From positions 1 to 50,843 of the forward strand of contig NZ_SGIS01000038.1 of the NCBI RefSeq assembly GCF_004208535.1: 50,843 nucleotides of DNA, given 5' to 3'. Shown here in pieces: positions 40,977 through 49,545 of the stretch. The notes beneath the pieces were generated by a model. That model did not search any database. It saw nothing but the letters and a program-made list of their open reading frames with translations, and had not been told where the DNA came from. Position 1 is the first letter of the stretch; each line of letters opens with the position of its first letter. The position numbers and the translations under genes were made by a program. The stretch comes from Sphingomonas populi (GTDB lineage Bacteria > Pseudomonadota > Alphaproteobacteria > Sphingomonadales > Sphingomonadaceae).

Positions 40977-41630
40977 CTATCGGGCCGGTTTGAGCTTGAT
41001 CCACGCAAGGATGATATCCGCGACCTGGCTGGCGCGGCGCGCTACGGCGGACGGACTCGTCATATCGATTCCGAAATTGTGACTGAAGGTGAACTGGTTG
41101 GAGACGTTGTAAAACGCTAGCGCGGTCATGTTCATGTGCAGTTCGACTGGGTCGATCCCGCTGCGGAAAATGCCTTCGGCCTCACCCCTTGCGACGATCG
41201 CGGCGAGCAGGTCGATCACCTGACGATTGTCGTTGCGGAGTCCGTCGATCTGGCGGAGATGGTCGGCGCGGTGGATGTTCTCGTTCATGACCAGCCGGAC
41301 GAGTTCGGGATGTTCGGAGTGATAACGGACATCGTGTTCGATCAGCCGCCGTAGTGCCTCGGCCGCGGTCCCGAACGTCACGTCCACGCTGCTTTCGCTC
41401 GATCTAACACGGCGATAGGCGCGCTCCAGCACGGCGCGGTACAATTCGTCCTTCCCGCCGAAATAATAATAGATTTTCCGCTTGGTCGACTTCCCCGCAA
41501 TCTCGTCGATCCGCGCACCCGCCAAGCCTTTTTCGACGAATTCCGTCGTCGCGATATCGACCAATTCATTGATCGCTTCCTGGCGGGTCTCTGCACGGCT
41601 GCGACGTGCAAGCTTGTCTGGGGCGGCCAA
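40977..41630 (-). CDS. TetR-family repressor
   Basis: A 217-residue regulator. The N-terminal helix-turn-helix spans about 15-60 (AINELVDIATTEFVEKGL, ARIDEIAGKSTKRKIYYYFG, KDELYRAVLERAY). The C-terminal helices form a TetR_C ligand pocket (HSEHPELVRLVMNENIHRA) like that of AcrR/RutR-type regulators of aromatic or pyrimidine pathways. The frame extends to GTG 41651, but TTG 41630 has AAGGAG 6 nt upstream and is preferred. Operator B lies about 90 bp upstream, between this gene and the divergent esterase, so autoregulation is likely. Confidence 0.85.
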   Translation of the reverse strand: MAAPDKLARRSRAETRQEAINELVDIATTEFVEKGLAGARIDEIAGKSTKRKIYYYFGGKDELYRAVLERAYRRVRSSESSVDVTFGTAAEALRRLIEHDVRYHSEHPELVRLVMNENIHRADHLRQIDGLRNDNRQVIDLLAAIVARGEAEGIFRSGIDPVELHMNMTALAFYNVSNQFTFSHNFGIDMTSPSAVARRASQVADIILAWIKLKPAR

Positions 41631-41718
41631 TACTATCTCCTTGAGACGCACGCACGGTGTGGAAGCGCAAGATCGTATCTACGGTAGGAGAAAGGAGGGA
41701 AGGCAACTGAAAAATAAT

Positions 41719-41734
41719 GGAACGAACTCGTTCC
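41719..41734. promoter_or_regulatory. Candidate TetR operator B
   Basis: GGAACGAACTCGTTCC is a nearly perfect palindrome; only the two central positions are unpaired (GGAACGA/TCGTTCC). It lies in the divergent region between the TetR gene and the secreted esterase, the expected place for an autoregulatory site. The palindrome is the best of the five. Confidence 0.7.
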
Positions 41735-41814
41735 TACGATATTGCGTTCTTACGCCGGTCGGTCATGATGCGGCATACATCGGCACGTCTGATGTCCGCC
41801 TCAGGAGGGCTGCG

Positions 41815-42795
41815 TTGAAAATATCCATCACAACCGGCGTTGCGATCGCCACGGTGTTGTTTGCCATCCCGGTCTCTGCGCAGCGTGCCCCGCGGGTTTT
41901 TCCGGTCGCCACGACCCCGGTGCTGGAGGACAATTTTCCGGTGGTGCCCGTCGCCTTTCCGGGCGGCGTGAAGGCGTATCGCGACATCGTCTACCAGACC
42001 AATCCTGGCTTTCGTCCACAGGTCGTCGATATCTACGTTCCCGCGACACCGGGACCGCATCCGCTGGTCATGTTCATTCACGGCGGCGGCTGGATGGGTG
42101 GACATACGCGCCATTCGGGCGCACTCGCCGATTTCCCTAAGGTGCTCGCGTCGCTGGCGGCGGAGGGCTTCACGGTCGCCAGTCTCGAATATCGCCTGTC
42201 GAACGAGGCGCCATTCCCGGCGCAGTTGCAGGATTCGAACGCCGCGCTGCGCTTTCTGCGGGCGCATGCCGACGACTATCGAATCGATCCCAAGCGGGTC
42301 GGCGTGTGGGGTGGCTCGGCCGGCGGGCATCTTGCCGCGCTGACTGCGGTGACGTGCCGCAACACGGCGCTGGACCCGGCATCCGCGGATGATGGCTGTG
42401 CGCAGGCGGCGGTGACGTGGTACGGCGTGTATGATTTTGCGAGTATGGCCGCGGCGCGGGATGGCAATGCCGCGGGCGGGAAGTTGCTCGGCTGCGGCAA
42501 GACCTGCCCGCAGGATAAGGTTCGCGCGGTCAGTCCAGTGACGTATATCGACGCGAAGGATCCGCCTTTCTTGCTCATCCACGGCGATGACGACCAGGTC
42601 GTGCCGGTCGTGCAATCGCATTTGGGCGAGGCGGCGTTTAAGAAGGCAGGCGTCCCGGTTGAATCGATCTATATTCCCGGCGTCAATCACAGCTTCATCG
42701 GCAAGACTGCGGAAATCACCCGGGCGGCAACGCTGCGTGCGACCAACGCAACTTTCGACTTCTTTCACGCAAAGCTCAGGGTATCGAACGAATGA
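41815..42795 (+). CDS. Secreted esterase/lipase of the hormone-sensitive-lipase-like fold
   Basis: A 326-residue exported alpha/beta hydrolase. I place the start at TTG 41815 because AGGAGG lies 6 nt before it and a Sec signal follows at once (ISITTGVAIATVLFAIPVSA). Motifs: HGGGWMGG (oxyanion hole), VWGGSAGGHLA with Ser168, LLIHGDDDQVVP with the Asp and GVNHSFIG with the His. The pattern is that of carboxylesterases such as BD-FAE or feruloyl/acetyl-xylan esterases. With the tannase-family gene it suggests hydrolysis of phenolic or acyl esters. It is divergent from the TetR gene across operator B. Confidence 0.88.
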   Translation: MKISITTGVAIATVLFAIPVSAQRAPRVFPVATTPVLEDNFPVVPVAFPGGVKAYRDIVYQTNPGFRPQVVDIYVPATPGPHPLVMFIHGGGWMGGHTRHSGALADFPKVLASLAAEGFTVASLEYRLSNEAPFPAQLQDSNAALRFLRAHADDYRIDPKRVGVWGGSAGGHLAALTAVTCRNTALDPASADDGCAQAAVTWYGVYDFASMAAARDGNAAGGKLLGCGKTCPQDKVRAVSPVTYIDAKDPPFLLIHGDDDQVVPVVQSHLGEAAFKKAGVPVESIYIPGVNHSFIGKTAEITRAATLRATNATFDFFHAKLRVSNE

Positions 42796-42982
42796 AGCGG
42801 CGGCGTCCCCGTCACCGCGATGATCGGGCGTTAGCGATGTTGAACGGCGCTTCGCCGCGTCTCGTTTAGCTGCCCCTGAAAGCCGCGCGATCGGATGGAT
42901 TGCGGACGCGAATTGTGGCTTGGATTTCAGACCAAGCGCCTCGCGGTCGTGCCCGATTGGGCCGATGCCTCAGGGGAAAACC

Positions 42983-43739
42983 GTGATCAATGCCATCGCA
43001 ACGGTTTCGCTGAGCGGCACGCTGGAGGGCAAGTTACGGGCCGCTGCCGAGGCCGGAAATTTTCGACGCTGATTTCGTCGCATCCGCAATGACGCCGGGC
43101 GAGGTGAGGGCGTTGCTCGACGAACTCGGCCTGGCGTGCGTCTTGTATCAGCCGTTCCGCGATCTCGAAGGCATGCCCGACCCGTATCGGTATCGTGCCT
43201 TCGTGCGGATAGCGCAGAAGTTCGACGTGATGCGCGAACTGGGTTGCGACCGAATTCTGCTCTGTTCGAACTGCTCGCCGTACGCTTCGCCCGATCGCGG
43301 TCGCATCGTCGCTGACCTGCGCGAACTGGGCGATCTGGCTGCGGGCTACAATATCCTCGTCGGCTATGAGGCACTGGCCTGGGGCGTCCACGTCAACGAT
43401 CACCGCGTCGCATGGAAGATCGTCAAGGCGGCCGATCGGCATCCTGCTGGCCGCGCACGGCATCGCCCGCATGCCCGTCCCGTCCAATTATCACGATGAT
43501 GCCGCAGTTAAATTCGGGCTGGACGATGCGCAGGACACCGGAATGCGAGCGAACGACATGCTGATCGACGAGGAGGCACCTGGCCGCCGGTTCCGCCAGA
43601 TCTACAGCCGCGCCTTCGCCAAGACTTTCTTTTCGAATTCGTCGAACGTATCGGCGGATATGAGGGTTAGGGGGCGCCCAACGCCCCGATCCGCCTCGCC
43701 GCGCACAGCCGGTTCCGCGCCCCCGAGACGCCCGACTGA
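42983..43739 (+). pseudogene. quiC: 3-dehydroshikimate dehydratase (QsuB/QuiC type), decayed
   Basis: Pieces in three frames match a two-domain dehydratase that turns 3-dehydroshikimate into protocatechuate. GTG 42983 begins INAIATVSLSGTLEGKLRAA; a small deletion near 43055 shifts to EIFDADFVAS, then MTPGEVRALLDELGLA, LYQPFRDLEGMP, FDVMRELGCDRILLCSN and GYEALAWGVHVNDHRVAWKI of the TIM-barrel domain. After IVKAAD the frame changes and jumps to the C-terminal dioxygenase-like domain (PVPSNYHDDAAVKFGL, RQIYSRAFAKTFF). A missing T (near 43630), then TAG at 43672, break the end (GYEG-stop-GAPNAPIRLAA). The middle, probably about 1 kb, is lost. It cannot be functional. The span 42796-42982 shows nothing. 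Confidence 0.75.
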
Positions 43740-43758
43740 CCGCCGCGATCGACCCTGC

Positions 43759-45072
43759 TCAATCGATGACGATCCGTTCAACGTTGCCGAGAACGAAGAT
43801 GTACGACAGCGCGCCCATTAGCGCGATGCAGCCGATGAATGCCAGCGCGTAGAAGAAACTGCCTGTCGTTGCCACGATCGCCCCGATGATGATCGGCGTG
43901 ACGATCCCGGCCAGGTTCGCCGCAAGGTTGAACACGCCGCCCGTGACGCCCAGCATACCCTCCGGCGCGATGTCCGACACCAACGTCCAGCCGAGCGCCG
44001 CCATCCCCTGTGCGAAGAAGGCGAGGCTCAGGATTGCGATCACCACGCGGTTGTCATCGACGAAATTGGCCGACACGATCGTCGTTGCCAGTAACAGGCC
44101 CAGGGTGATCGGCAGCTTGCGCGCGACGTTGGGCGACTTGCCTTGGCGCAGCATCCGGTCCGACCACCATCCGCCGAATAGCACGCCGACGGAAGCGGCG
44201 ATGAACGGCATGACGGCGAAGAAGCCGATCTGCATCCAGTCCATGTGCCGCTCGGTCGCGAGATAGGTCGGAAACCAGGTCAGGAAAAAAACGAGCGTCG
44301 CGTTGCCCGCGAATTGGCCGAGGCAGATGCCCCACATCTGCCGCCGCCGCAGCATCTGGCCTGCCGCGCGCCAGTCGAACGCCTGCCGCACCGGCTGGTC
44401 GGTCAGTCCACCACCGGCGACAATCTCGGCCAGTTCGGCGGCATTGGCGTGGCTCTCGCGCGGCTCACGATATCTCGCCCACCAGACGACCGCGAAGGCC
44501 AATCCGAGCACGCCCGCGCCGATGAATAGCGACCGCCAGCCAAACGTCGCCATCATCGCGAACAGGATCGGGCTTAGGAAGGCGAGGCCGATATATTCGC
44601 CGACCGTATACACGCCGGTCGCGAATGCGCGCTCCTGACGCGGGAACCAAGTCGCCACGACGCGACTGTTCGCCGGGAAGCAGGGGCTCTCCGCCATCCC
44701 TAGCAACAGTCGCAGTCCAAGCAGCGACGTGATCCCGCCGACCAGCGCGTGCAGCAGGGTGAAGAACGACCAGAACCCAACCGACAGGAAATAGGTCAGT
44801 CGCGTACCGAACCGGTCGAGAAACGCGCCGCCCGGCACTTGCGACGCGGCGTACGTCCAACTGAAGGCGGAGAACACCACGCCCATCAGCGCAGCGTTGA
44901 TGCCGAGTTCTCTGGTCAGCGACGGCGCGGCGATGCCTAGGATCGTGCGGTCGAGATAGTTGATCAGCGTACCTGTCGCGATCAGGCCCAGCATGCCGAA
45001 ACGAACCTGCGTGGCAGGCAAGGGCGCAGCAAGCGCGTCGGGCGAAGGGCTGCTAACGTCGGTGTGCGACAC
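43759..45072 (-). CDS. MFS transporter, anion:cation symporter (ACS) family
   Basis: A 437-residue inner-membrane carrier with 12 helices. Features include INYLDRTILGIAAPSLTREL in helix 1, the loop FLDRFGTRLTYFLSVGFWS, and FPRQERAFATGVYTVGEYIG. ACS members take up hexuronates, phthalate, 4-hydroxybenzoate-like or other organic acids. The start is GTG 45072, with GGAAGGGGAAGCGAC just upstream. Operator C is about 40 bp upstream and overlaps a TTGACG box, so this gene is probably under TetR control. It could import quinate, shikimate or a phenolic acid. Confidence 0.9.
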   Translation of the reverse strand: MSHTDVSSPSPDALAAPLPATQVRFGMLGLIATGTLINYLDRTILGIAAPSLTRELGINAALMGVVFSAFSWTYAASQVPGGAFLDRFGTRLTYFLSVGFWSFFTLLHALVGGITSLLGLRLLLGMAESPCFPANSRVVATWFPRQERAFATGVYTVGEYIGLAFLSPILFAMMATFGWRSLFIGAGVLGLAFAVVWWARYREPRESHANAAELAEIVAGGGLTDQPVRQAFDWRAAGQMLRRRQMWGICLGQFAGNATLVFFLTWFPTYLATERHMDWMQIGFFAVMPFIAASVGVLFGGWWSDRMLRQGKSPNVARKLPITLGLLLATTIVSANFVDDNRVVIAILSLAFFAQGMAALGWTLVSDIAPEGMLGVTGGVFNLAANLAGIVTPIIIGAIVATTGSFFYALAFIGCIALMGALSYIFVLGNVERIVID

Positions 45073-45110
45073 GTCGCTTCCCCTTCCTTATCTATTATTG
45101 CAGATAGTTA

Positions 45111-45127
45111 AATACGAACTAGTTCGT
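45111..45127. promoter_or_regulatory. Candidate TetR operator C
   Basis: ACGAACTAGTTCGT (45114-45127) is a perfect 14-bp palindrome. On the minus strand TTGACG (45135-45130) lies immediately before it, so binding would cover the -35/-10 spacer of the MFS promoter. The same core ACGAACT occurs at sites A, B and E. Confidence 0.65.
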
Positions 45128-45252
45128 TCCGTCAATCGCTTCATCGCTGTGCTGGATTCGTACTGTCGTTATCGCGCCTTGATTGCTCGCGCTCCATTCG
45201 GCAACGGTTTGCCGCGACGGCGCGGGATACGAACGCAGGGGACACGACGATT

Positions 45253-45720
45253 ATGGCAAACCTGCAGGAAGAGAGGCCGGACGACGGCGTGGAGTTGGGC
45301 GTGCTCACCGATCTCGCCGGCTATCATCTGCGGCGTGCATCCGCAGCCTTCGCCGCCGATTTCGCCCGCGTGCTGGAGGGGACGGGTATGCGGCAGGTGC
45401 TGTTCGGCGTCCTGTCCGTCGTCGCCGCCAATCCGGATATCAACCAAGGCATGGTTGGCCGCAGTCTGGGAATACAACGCGCCAACATGGTCGCATTGAT
45501 CAATGAGCTGGTCGAACTGAACCTGGTCGAGCGCGAAGTGGCGAAAGACGACCGCCGCGCCTTCGCCCTCCGTCTCAGCCCGATCGGCCAAGACATACTG
45601 GCCGAATGCATTCAGCGCATCCGCGCGCATGAAGAGGAGATGCTGTCCGATCTCGCGCATGACGAACGAGGCCGGCTGATCCGCCTGTTGATGCGGATTG
45701 AAGCGAAAGAACGCAGTTAG
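45253..45720 (+). CDS. MarR-family transcriptional regulator
   Basis: A 155-residue winged-helix protein: AFAADFARVLEGTGMRQVLF, INQGMVGRSLGIQRANMVAL (recognition helix), NLVEREVAKDDRRAFALRLS (wing), and a C-terminal dimerisation helix with EEEMLSDLAHDERGRL. MarR proteins of this kind often respond to phenolic acids or their CoA thioesters. ATG 45253 follows CAGGGGACACG. It is divergent from the MFS transporter across operator C and convergent with the dehydrogenase gene, 13 bp apart. Confidence 0.88.
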   Translation: MANLQEERPDDGVELGVLTDLAGYHLRRASAAFAADFARVLEGTGMRQVLFGVLSVVAANPDINQGMVGRSLGIQRANMVALINELVELNLVEREVAKDDRRAFALRLSPIGQDILAECIQRIRAHEEEMLSDLAHDERGRLIRLLMRIEAKERS

Positions 45721-45732
45721 TAACGCCGAGAT

Positions 45733-46566
45733 TCAGGCCGTAAAGAAGCTGGCACGCATCCGGTCGCGATCCGCCGCCATGCCCGTGATGATTTCGAACG
45801 CGGATGCCGCCTGGTTGATGACCATACCGCTGCCATCCAACGTGCGGCACCCCTTTGTGCGTGCAACGCCGAGCAGTTCGGTTTCCAGGGGGAAATAGAC
45901 GATGTCGGCGACCCAATGGCGTGGTTCGATCCGCGCCGCATCGATCGGCAGGCCAGGGTTGGAGCGCAGACCGACCGGGGTTGCATTGACGATGCCGTCG
46001 ATCTCAACCGTGTCGCGGTCGTGCGGCGCACGCACTGCAACCTTCTCCGCGCCGAAACGCGCCCGAAGCATCGCGGCCAGCCCGCTGACGCGCTCCATAT
46101 CGATGTCGGCGATGTCGAGCCGCCCAACCCCAAGCGACAACAACGCGGTTGCCACTGCGGCACCCGCACCGCCCGCGCCCAGTTGCAAGACGCGGTCCAT
46201 CGGCGCGCCATCCAGACCCTCGATCACGCTCTGGCGAAAGCCCGACATATCGGTATTGTATCCGATCAATCGCCCATCGCGGATCGCGACAGTGTTGACC
46301 GCGCCGACGATGCGCGCGCTGTCGTCTAGCGCGTCAAGCGATGCGATCACCTGCTGCTTGAACGGATAGGTCACGTTGAACCCGGCAAACCCGCAGTCGC
46401 TGACGTCCTGGATCACCGATGGTAGGGCGGCGTCGTCCAATGAACGCTGCGTGAAATCGATCAGTTCGTAGCTGAGCGCTACCCCCTGTGCCCGCGCCTC
46501 CTGCTCGTGGAGCCAAGGAGAGCGAGACTTGGTTATTGAGCGGCCGATAAGGCCGGAATGTAGCAT
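45733..46566 (-). CDS. Shikimate/quinate 5-dehydrogenase, AroE-like
   Basis: A 277-residue NAD(P)-dependent dehydrogenase. The substrate domain has GRSITKSRSPWLHEQEA, NVTYPFKQQV with catalytic Lys70 and YNTDMSGF with Asp106; the nucleotide domain has LGAGGAGAAVATALL (about 127-141) and VNATPVGL. The SRSPWLHEQEARAQG form and the separate location resemble catabolic AroE-like or quinate dehydrogenases rather than the housekeeping enzyme. It would oxidise quinate or shikimate to the 3-dehydro acid. ATG 46566 was preferred to TTG 46587. The dehydratase expected to act next is the decayed gene at 42983-43739. Confidence 0.9.
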   Translation of the reverse strand: MLHSGLIGRSITKSRSPWLHEQEARAQGVALSYELIDFTQRSLDDAALPSVIQDVSDCGFAGFNVTYPFKQQVIASLDALDDSARIVGAVNTVAIRDGRLIGYNTDMSGFRQSVIEGLDGAPMDRVLQLGAGGAGAAVATALLSLGVGRLDIADIDMERVSGLAAMLRARFGAEKVAVRAPHDRDTVEIDGIVNATPVGLRSNPGLPIDAARIEPRHWVADIVYFPLETELLGVARTKGCRTLDGSGMVINQAASAFEIITGMAADRDRMRASFFTA

Positions 46567-46886
46567 TTTGTTTCTTTCTGATCGCAAAAATCAAATGAGG
46601 GTGGCGTGTGTGACGCGGAATTAGATCAAGCAATCTATGTCAGTGCCTGGAAATTTGCAGGATTCGAGCGACTTTCTTGTAAATAGTGGAAATCGTCAGG
46701 CCCGAAGCTGAGGTAGATTGATGACGGCTGCGTGCTGAAAAGACATCCCGGCTTTTTCGTCAATAGCTGTCAATAAAACATCCGGCTTTTCGTATCGGCT
46801 AGACCCCGTGGCAGCGTTACGGGATTGCGAAGTCCGCATAATATATTGAAAATACGTAGTTTTAATGTCGAGCGACGTTGAAGAAA
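46567..46886. other. 320-bp gap upstream of the dehydrogenase
   Basis: AT-rich, with no open frame of note. It lies between the dehydrogenase start and repeat copy 2; if copy 2 is the promoter of this gene it would be a long leader. Confidence 0.5.
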
Positions 46887-46994
46887 TGAAACGGAAAGAC
46901 ACAAACCTTCTGCATCGTATCCTGCCTCTGATCGCCGCGTTTCCGATCGGCCGCAATCAAACGCTTATGGTACGGACTTGTACCTGTCAATATA
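46887..46994. repeat. 108-bp repeated promoter/leader block, copy 2
   Basis: Second copy of the block at 40856-40963. On the minus strand: TTGACA (46990-46985), the partial palindrome of operator D, then AGGATACGATGCAGAAGG with a short frame MQKVCVFPFHFFNVARH that stops. It faces the dehydrogenase gene, whose start is about 320 bp away. Leader-peptide coding is possible since both copies keep AGGA-N4-ATG and MQKVC. Confidence 0.7.
46969..46984. promoter_or_regulatory. Candidate TetR operator D
   Basis: GGTACGGACTTGTACC differs from site A by one base. On the minus strand it directly follows a perfect TTGACA. It lies between the dehydrogenase (left) and the tannase gene (right) and could serve either. 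Confidence 0.6.
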
Positions 46995-47160
46995 TTCGGG
47001 GCGTTCCCGTCCGCTATACGATCAGGTGCGGCTACCCCCGTTATCTCAGCGGAATTGATCCTGGTCGTGCCCACTCATCTTGACAGCGGTACGGACACGT
47101 TCAATAAAATGGAATGCGATATAACAATTGGCCGCTTGTGCCATTGGAGGAGGGCCTCTC

Positions 47161-47367
47161 ATGCGGATTCGATGCGCCCTCGGCGTGGCGGCGGCTATAA
47201 TGGCGCTTTTGGCATGTCGAATGTCCGACGCGCAGCAGGCCGCGCCAGCCCAGACGATCGCGCCGCAAGTGCTGGCTGCGGTCGAGCAAGTCACCGTTGC
47301 AGCATCCGGCCAAGCCAATGTCGAATCGGCGGTACGCGTTTGCGTTCGCGGTTTTGGGCAGGTCTGA
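47161..47367 (+). CDS. Small exported protein of unknown function
   Basis: A 68-residue protein with a clear signal segment (ALGVAAAIMALLACRMSDA) and a strong GGAGGAGGG ribosome site 6 nt before the ATG. The mature part, about 44 residues (QQAAPAQTIAPQVLAAVEQV and VRVCVRGFGQV), has no recognised domain. It precedes the tannase-family gene by 36 bp. It may be a small partner or a truncated leftover; the excellent ribosome site argues that it is translated. Confidence 0.55.
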   Translation: MRIRCALGVAAAIMALLACRMSDAQQAAPAQTIAPQVLAAVEQVTVAASGQANVESAVRVCVRGFGQV

Positions 47368-47403
47368 GCGATGTCTCCGCTGATCGTCGAGAAAGGAAGT
47401 GCC

Positions 47404-49170
47404 ATGCGCTTGGTAGTTATCTCATCCTTTGCCGCAATGCTCAGTACCGCGCCCGCCGGCGCGCAGTCCGTTGCCGCGCAGCCAAGCAGCGATACGGCGG
47501 TGCAGGCTTGTGCCGCCCTTATCCATTTGCCGGGCGCTGCGCTGGGGGATCCCGCTGGCATGGTGGAACAGGCTCACCTCGTCGCCGCAGGCCCGGCCCC
47601 TGTTGATCCACGGCCCGGCGCCCAGCCCGGACCGCCGCTGCCACAGCATTGCGAGGTGTTCGGCAAGCTCCAGGATCGCGCGGGTGCCAACGGTCAAGCC
47701 TACGCGATCCGCTTCCACATGCGCCTGCCAATCGAGTGGAACGGACGGTTCTTCTTCGGCGGCGGCGGCGGCTCTAATGGGATCGTCGGTGCGGGAACAG
47801 GCAATCTTCTCGGAGCGCAGCCCGATACGGCGCTCAATCGCGGCTATGCCGTGGTTAACCAGGACTCTGGCCACGACAATGCCCGCAACAACGATCCGAA
47901 GTTGCAGGGCACTGCCACTTTTGGTTGGGATGCGCAGGCGCGGCGCAATTATGGATATGCCTCCATTGGCACGGTGACCACGGCCGCCAAGGCGATCATC
48001 CACGCTTACTACGGCCGGCCCGCGGCCTATTCCTACTTCGTAGGCGGTTCCAAGGGCGGGCAGGAGGCTTTTATGGCCGTGCAGCGCTTCGGCCGCGAGT
48101 TCGATGGCGTGCTCGCCGGCTATCCCGGGTTTCGCCTCGCTACCGCCGCCACCGCAGGCGAGATGTGGGACAACCAGGCCTTTGCCGCTGTCGCCCGAGA
48201 GGCCGGCGCGCTCGGCAGCGACGGCCTCCCCCTGCTCAACCGGGCCTTTTCCGACGAGGATTTGGCGCTGGTCGCGGGTGCCGTGCTCGATGCGTGCGAT
48301 GAGCTCGACGGTCTGAAGGACGGCATGATCTTCGCGTTCACCCGCTGCACCACGGCGCGGGTGCGCCCTGTGCTGGCGCGTATGACATGTCGCGGCGACA
48401 AATCGGCTTCCTGCCTCAATTCGGCACAGGTCGCGGCGCTCGTTCGGGTTTACGACGGCGCCCGCGATCGCGCCGGCAAGCTGCTCTATGCGCCATGGGC
48501 GTGGGATGCCGGCATCGGGGGCCGCTCCTCGAACGGCTATTTCAACGGCTGGCGCCAATGGAAGATCGGCAGCGCCGCGTCGCCGACCAACAATGCCGCC
48601 AACGTCACGCTGGCGGTTGGCACCGTGTCGGCCGTGTTCACTTCGCCGCCGACGCCTGTGCCGAACGACCCCAAGTCCTATGTCCGCTATGCGATGGGAC
48701 TGGATGTGGCGGCGACGGAAGCCGCTTCGCGGCGAAAATGGGGGCCATTCAACGAGTCGAGCGTCGATTTCATGAACGCGGATGCGCGCGACCTGAGCGG
48801 CTTTACCGGCCACGGCGGCAAGCTGCTCGTCTTTCATGGTGTCAGCGATCCGGTTTTCTCGATCATGGATACGATCGCGTGGTTCGACCGGGTGAACGCC
48901 TTCGAGAAGGGCAAGGCCGCGCGCTTCCTGCGGCTTTTCGCGGTTCCCGGCATGAATCACGGGGGTGGAGGCCCATCGACGGACCAAGTCGATTATTTCT
49001 CGGCATTGGTTGCCTGGACGGAGCGCGGCACGGCGCCCGACCGGCTTGTGGCGACCGCCCGTGCCACTACCGCCTGGAACGGCCGCACACGCCCGCTTTG
49101 CGCTTTTCCGCTTCTGGCTCGCTATACCGCCGGCGATCCGGAGCGCGCCGCTTCCTTCACCTGCGGCTGA
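47404..49170 (+). CDS. Tannase/feruloyl esterase-family protein
   Basis: A 588-residue exported esterase (Sec signal MRLVVISSFAAMLSTAPAGA; AAGGAAG upstream of ATG 47404). Family features: CEVFGKLQDR, FHMRLPIEWNGRFFFGGGGG, the nucleophile in FVGGSKGGQEA (Ser216), Asp482 in FHGVSDPVFS and His519 in PGMNHGGGGP. Most tannase-family enzymes carry Cys just before the Ser and just after the His (CS-D-HC), joined by a disulfide; here these are Gly and Gly. The enzyme should cleave gallate, ferulate, chlorogenate or similar esters in the periplasm, with changed active-site bracing. It fits the nearby dehydrogenase and transporters. Confidence 0.9.
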   Translation: MRLVVISSFAAMLSTAPAGAQSVAAQPSSDTAVQACAALIHLPGAALGDPAGMVEQAHLVAAGPAPVDPRPGAQPGPPLPQHCEVFGKLQDRAGANGQAYAIRFHMRLPIEWNGRFFFGGGGGSNGIVGAGTGNLLGAQPDTALNRGYAVVNQDSGHDNARNNDPKLQGTATFGWDAQARRNYGYASIGTVTTAAKAIIHAYYGRPAAYSYFVGGSKGGQEAFMAVQRFGREFDGVLAGYPGFRLATAATAGEMWDNQAFAAVAREAGALGSDGLPLLNRAFSDEDLALVAGAVLDACDELDGLKDGMIFAFTRCTTARVRPVLARMTCRGDKSASCLNSAQVAALVRVYDGARDRAGKLLYAPWAWDAGIGGRSSNGYFNGWRQWKIGSAASPTNNAANVTLAVGTVSAVFTSPPTPVPNDPKSYVRYAMGLDVAATEAASRRKWGPFNESSVDFMNADARDLSGFTGHGGKLLVFHGVSDPVFSIMDTIAWFDRVNAFEKGKAARFLRLFAVPGMNHGGGGPSTDQVDYFSALVAWTERGTAPDRLVATARATTAWNGRTRPLCAFPLLARYTAGDPERAASFTCG

Positions 49171-49280
49171 CACACGGACGCTGTGACTAGATGTTAGTTG
49201 CCGACGAAGGTTTCCGAATTCGGGCCGACTGACGTACTCGTCACAAGCGTGTCAACGCTTGCCCCGTCAGTCGATCGGAG

Positions 49281-49480
49281 GGCGCCAGTGCGGCGTTGGG
49301 GCCGGTCGCGACCGCCCTGGCGCTGATCGGCAATGATCCAGACCCGCCGTACGAGCGCCCAGCATTGTCGGAGAAAGATCTGGCGGGCCACCAGCCTTCC
49401 GAGCGGCTGCGCATCCGGCCGCAGGCGTTCGGGCGCGAGCGCGGCAGTGCTCTGCTCCCGGCGGCGCTCTCCACACCGCC
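49281..49480 (+). pseudogene. Ferredoxin/rubredoxin reductase, N-terminal fragment
   Basis: The frame reads GASAALGPVATALALIGNDP, then DPPYERPALSEKDLAG, ERLRIRPQAF and LLPAAL. PPYERPxLSxxxLAG is a signature of FAD/NAD(P) ferredoxin reductases such as rhodocoxin reductase. Only about 65 residues remain; the start and the FAD/NAD domains are lost. It lies in the gap before the last TBDR and is a relic of an aromatic or cytochrome P450-type system. Confidence 0.6.
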
Positions 49481-49545
49481 GATTGGCTGCAATAAACTTT
49501 CTCAAAGGGCGCGTGCTTTTTTTGTTTCTTGGTATAACAATTGTT

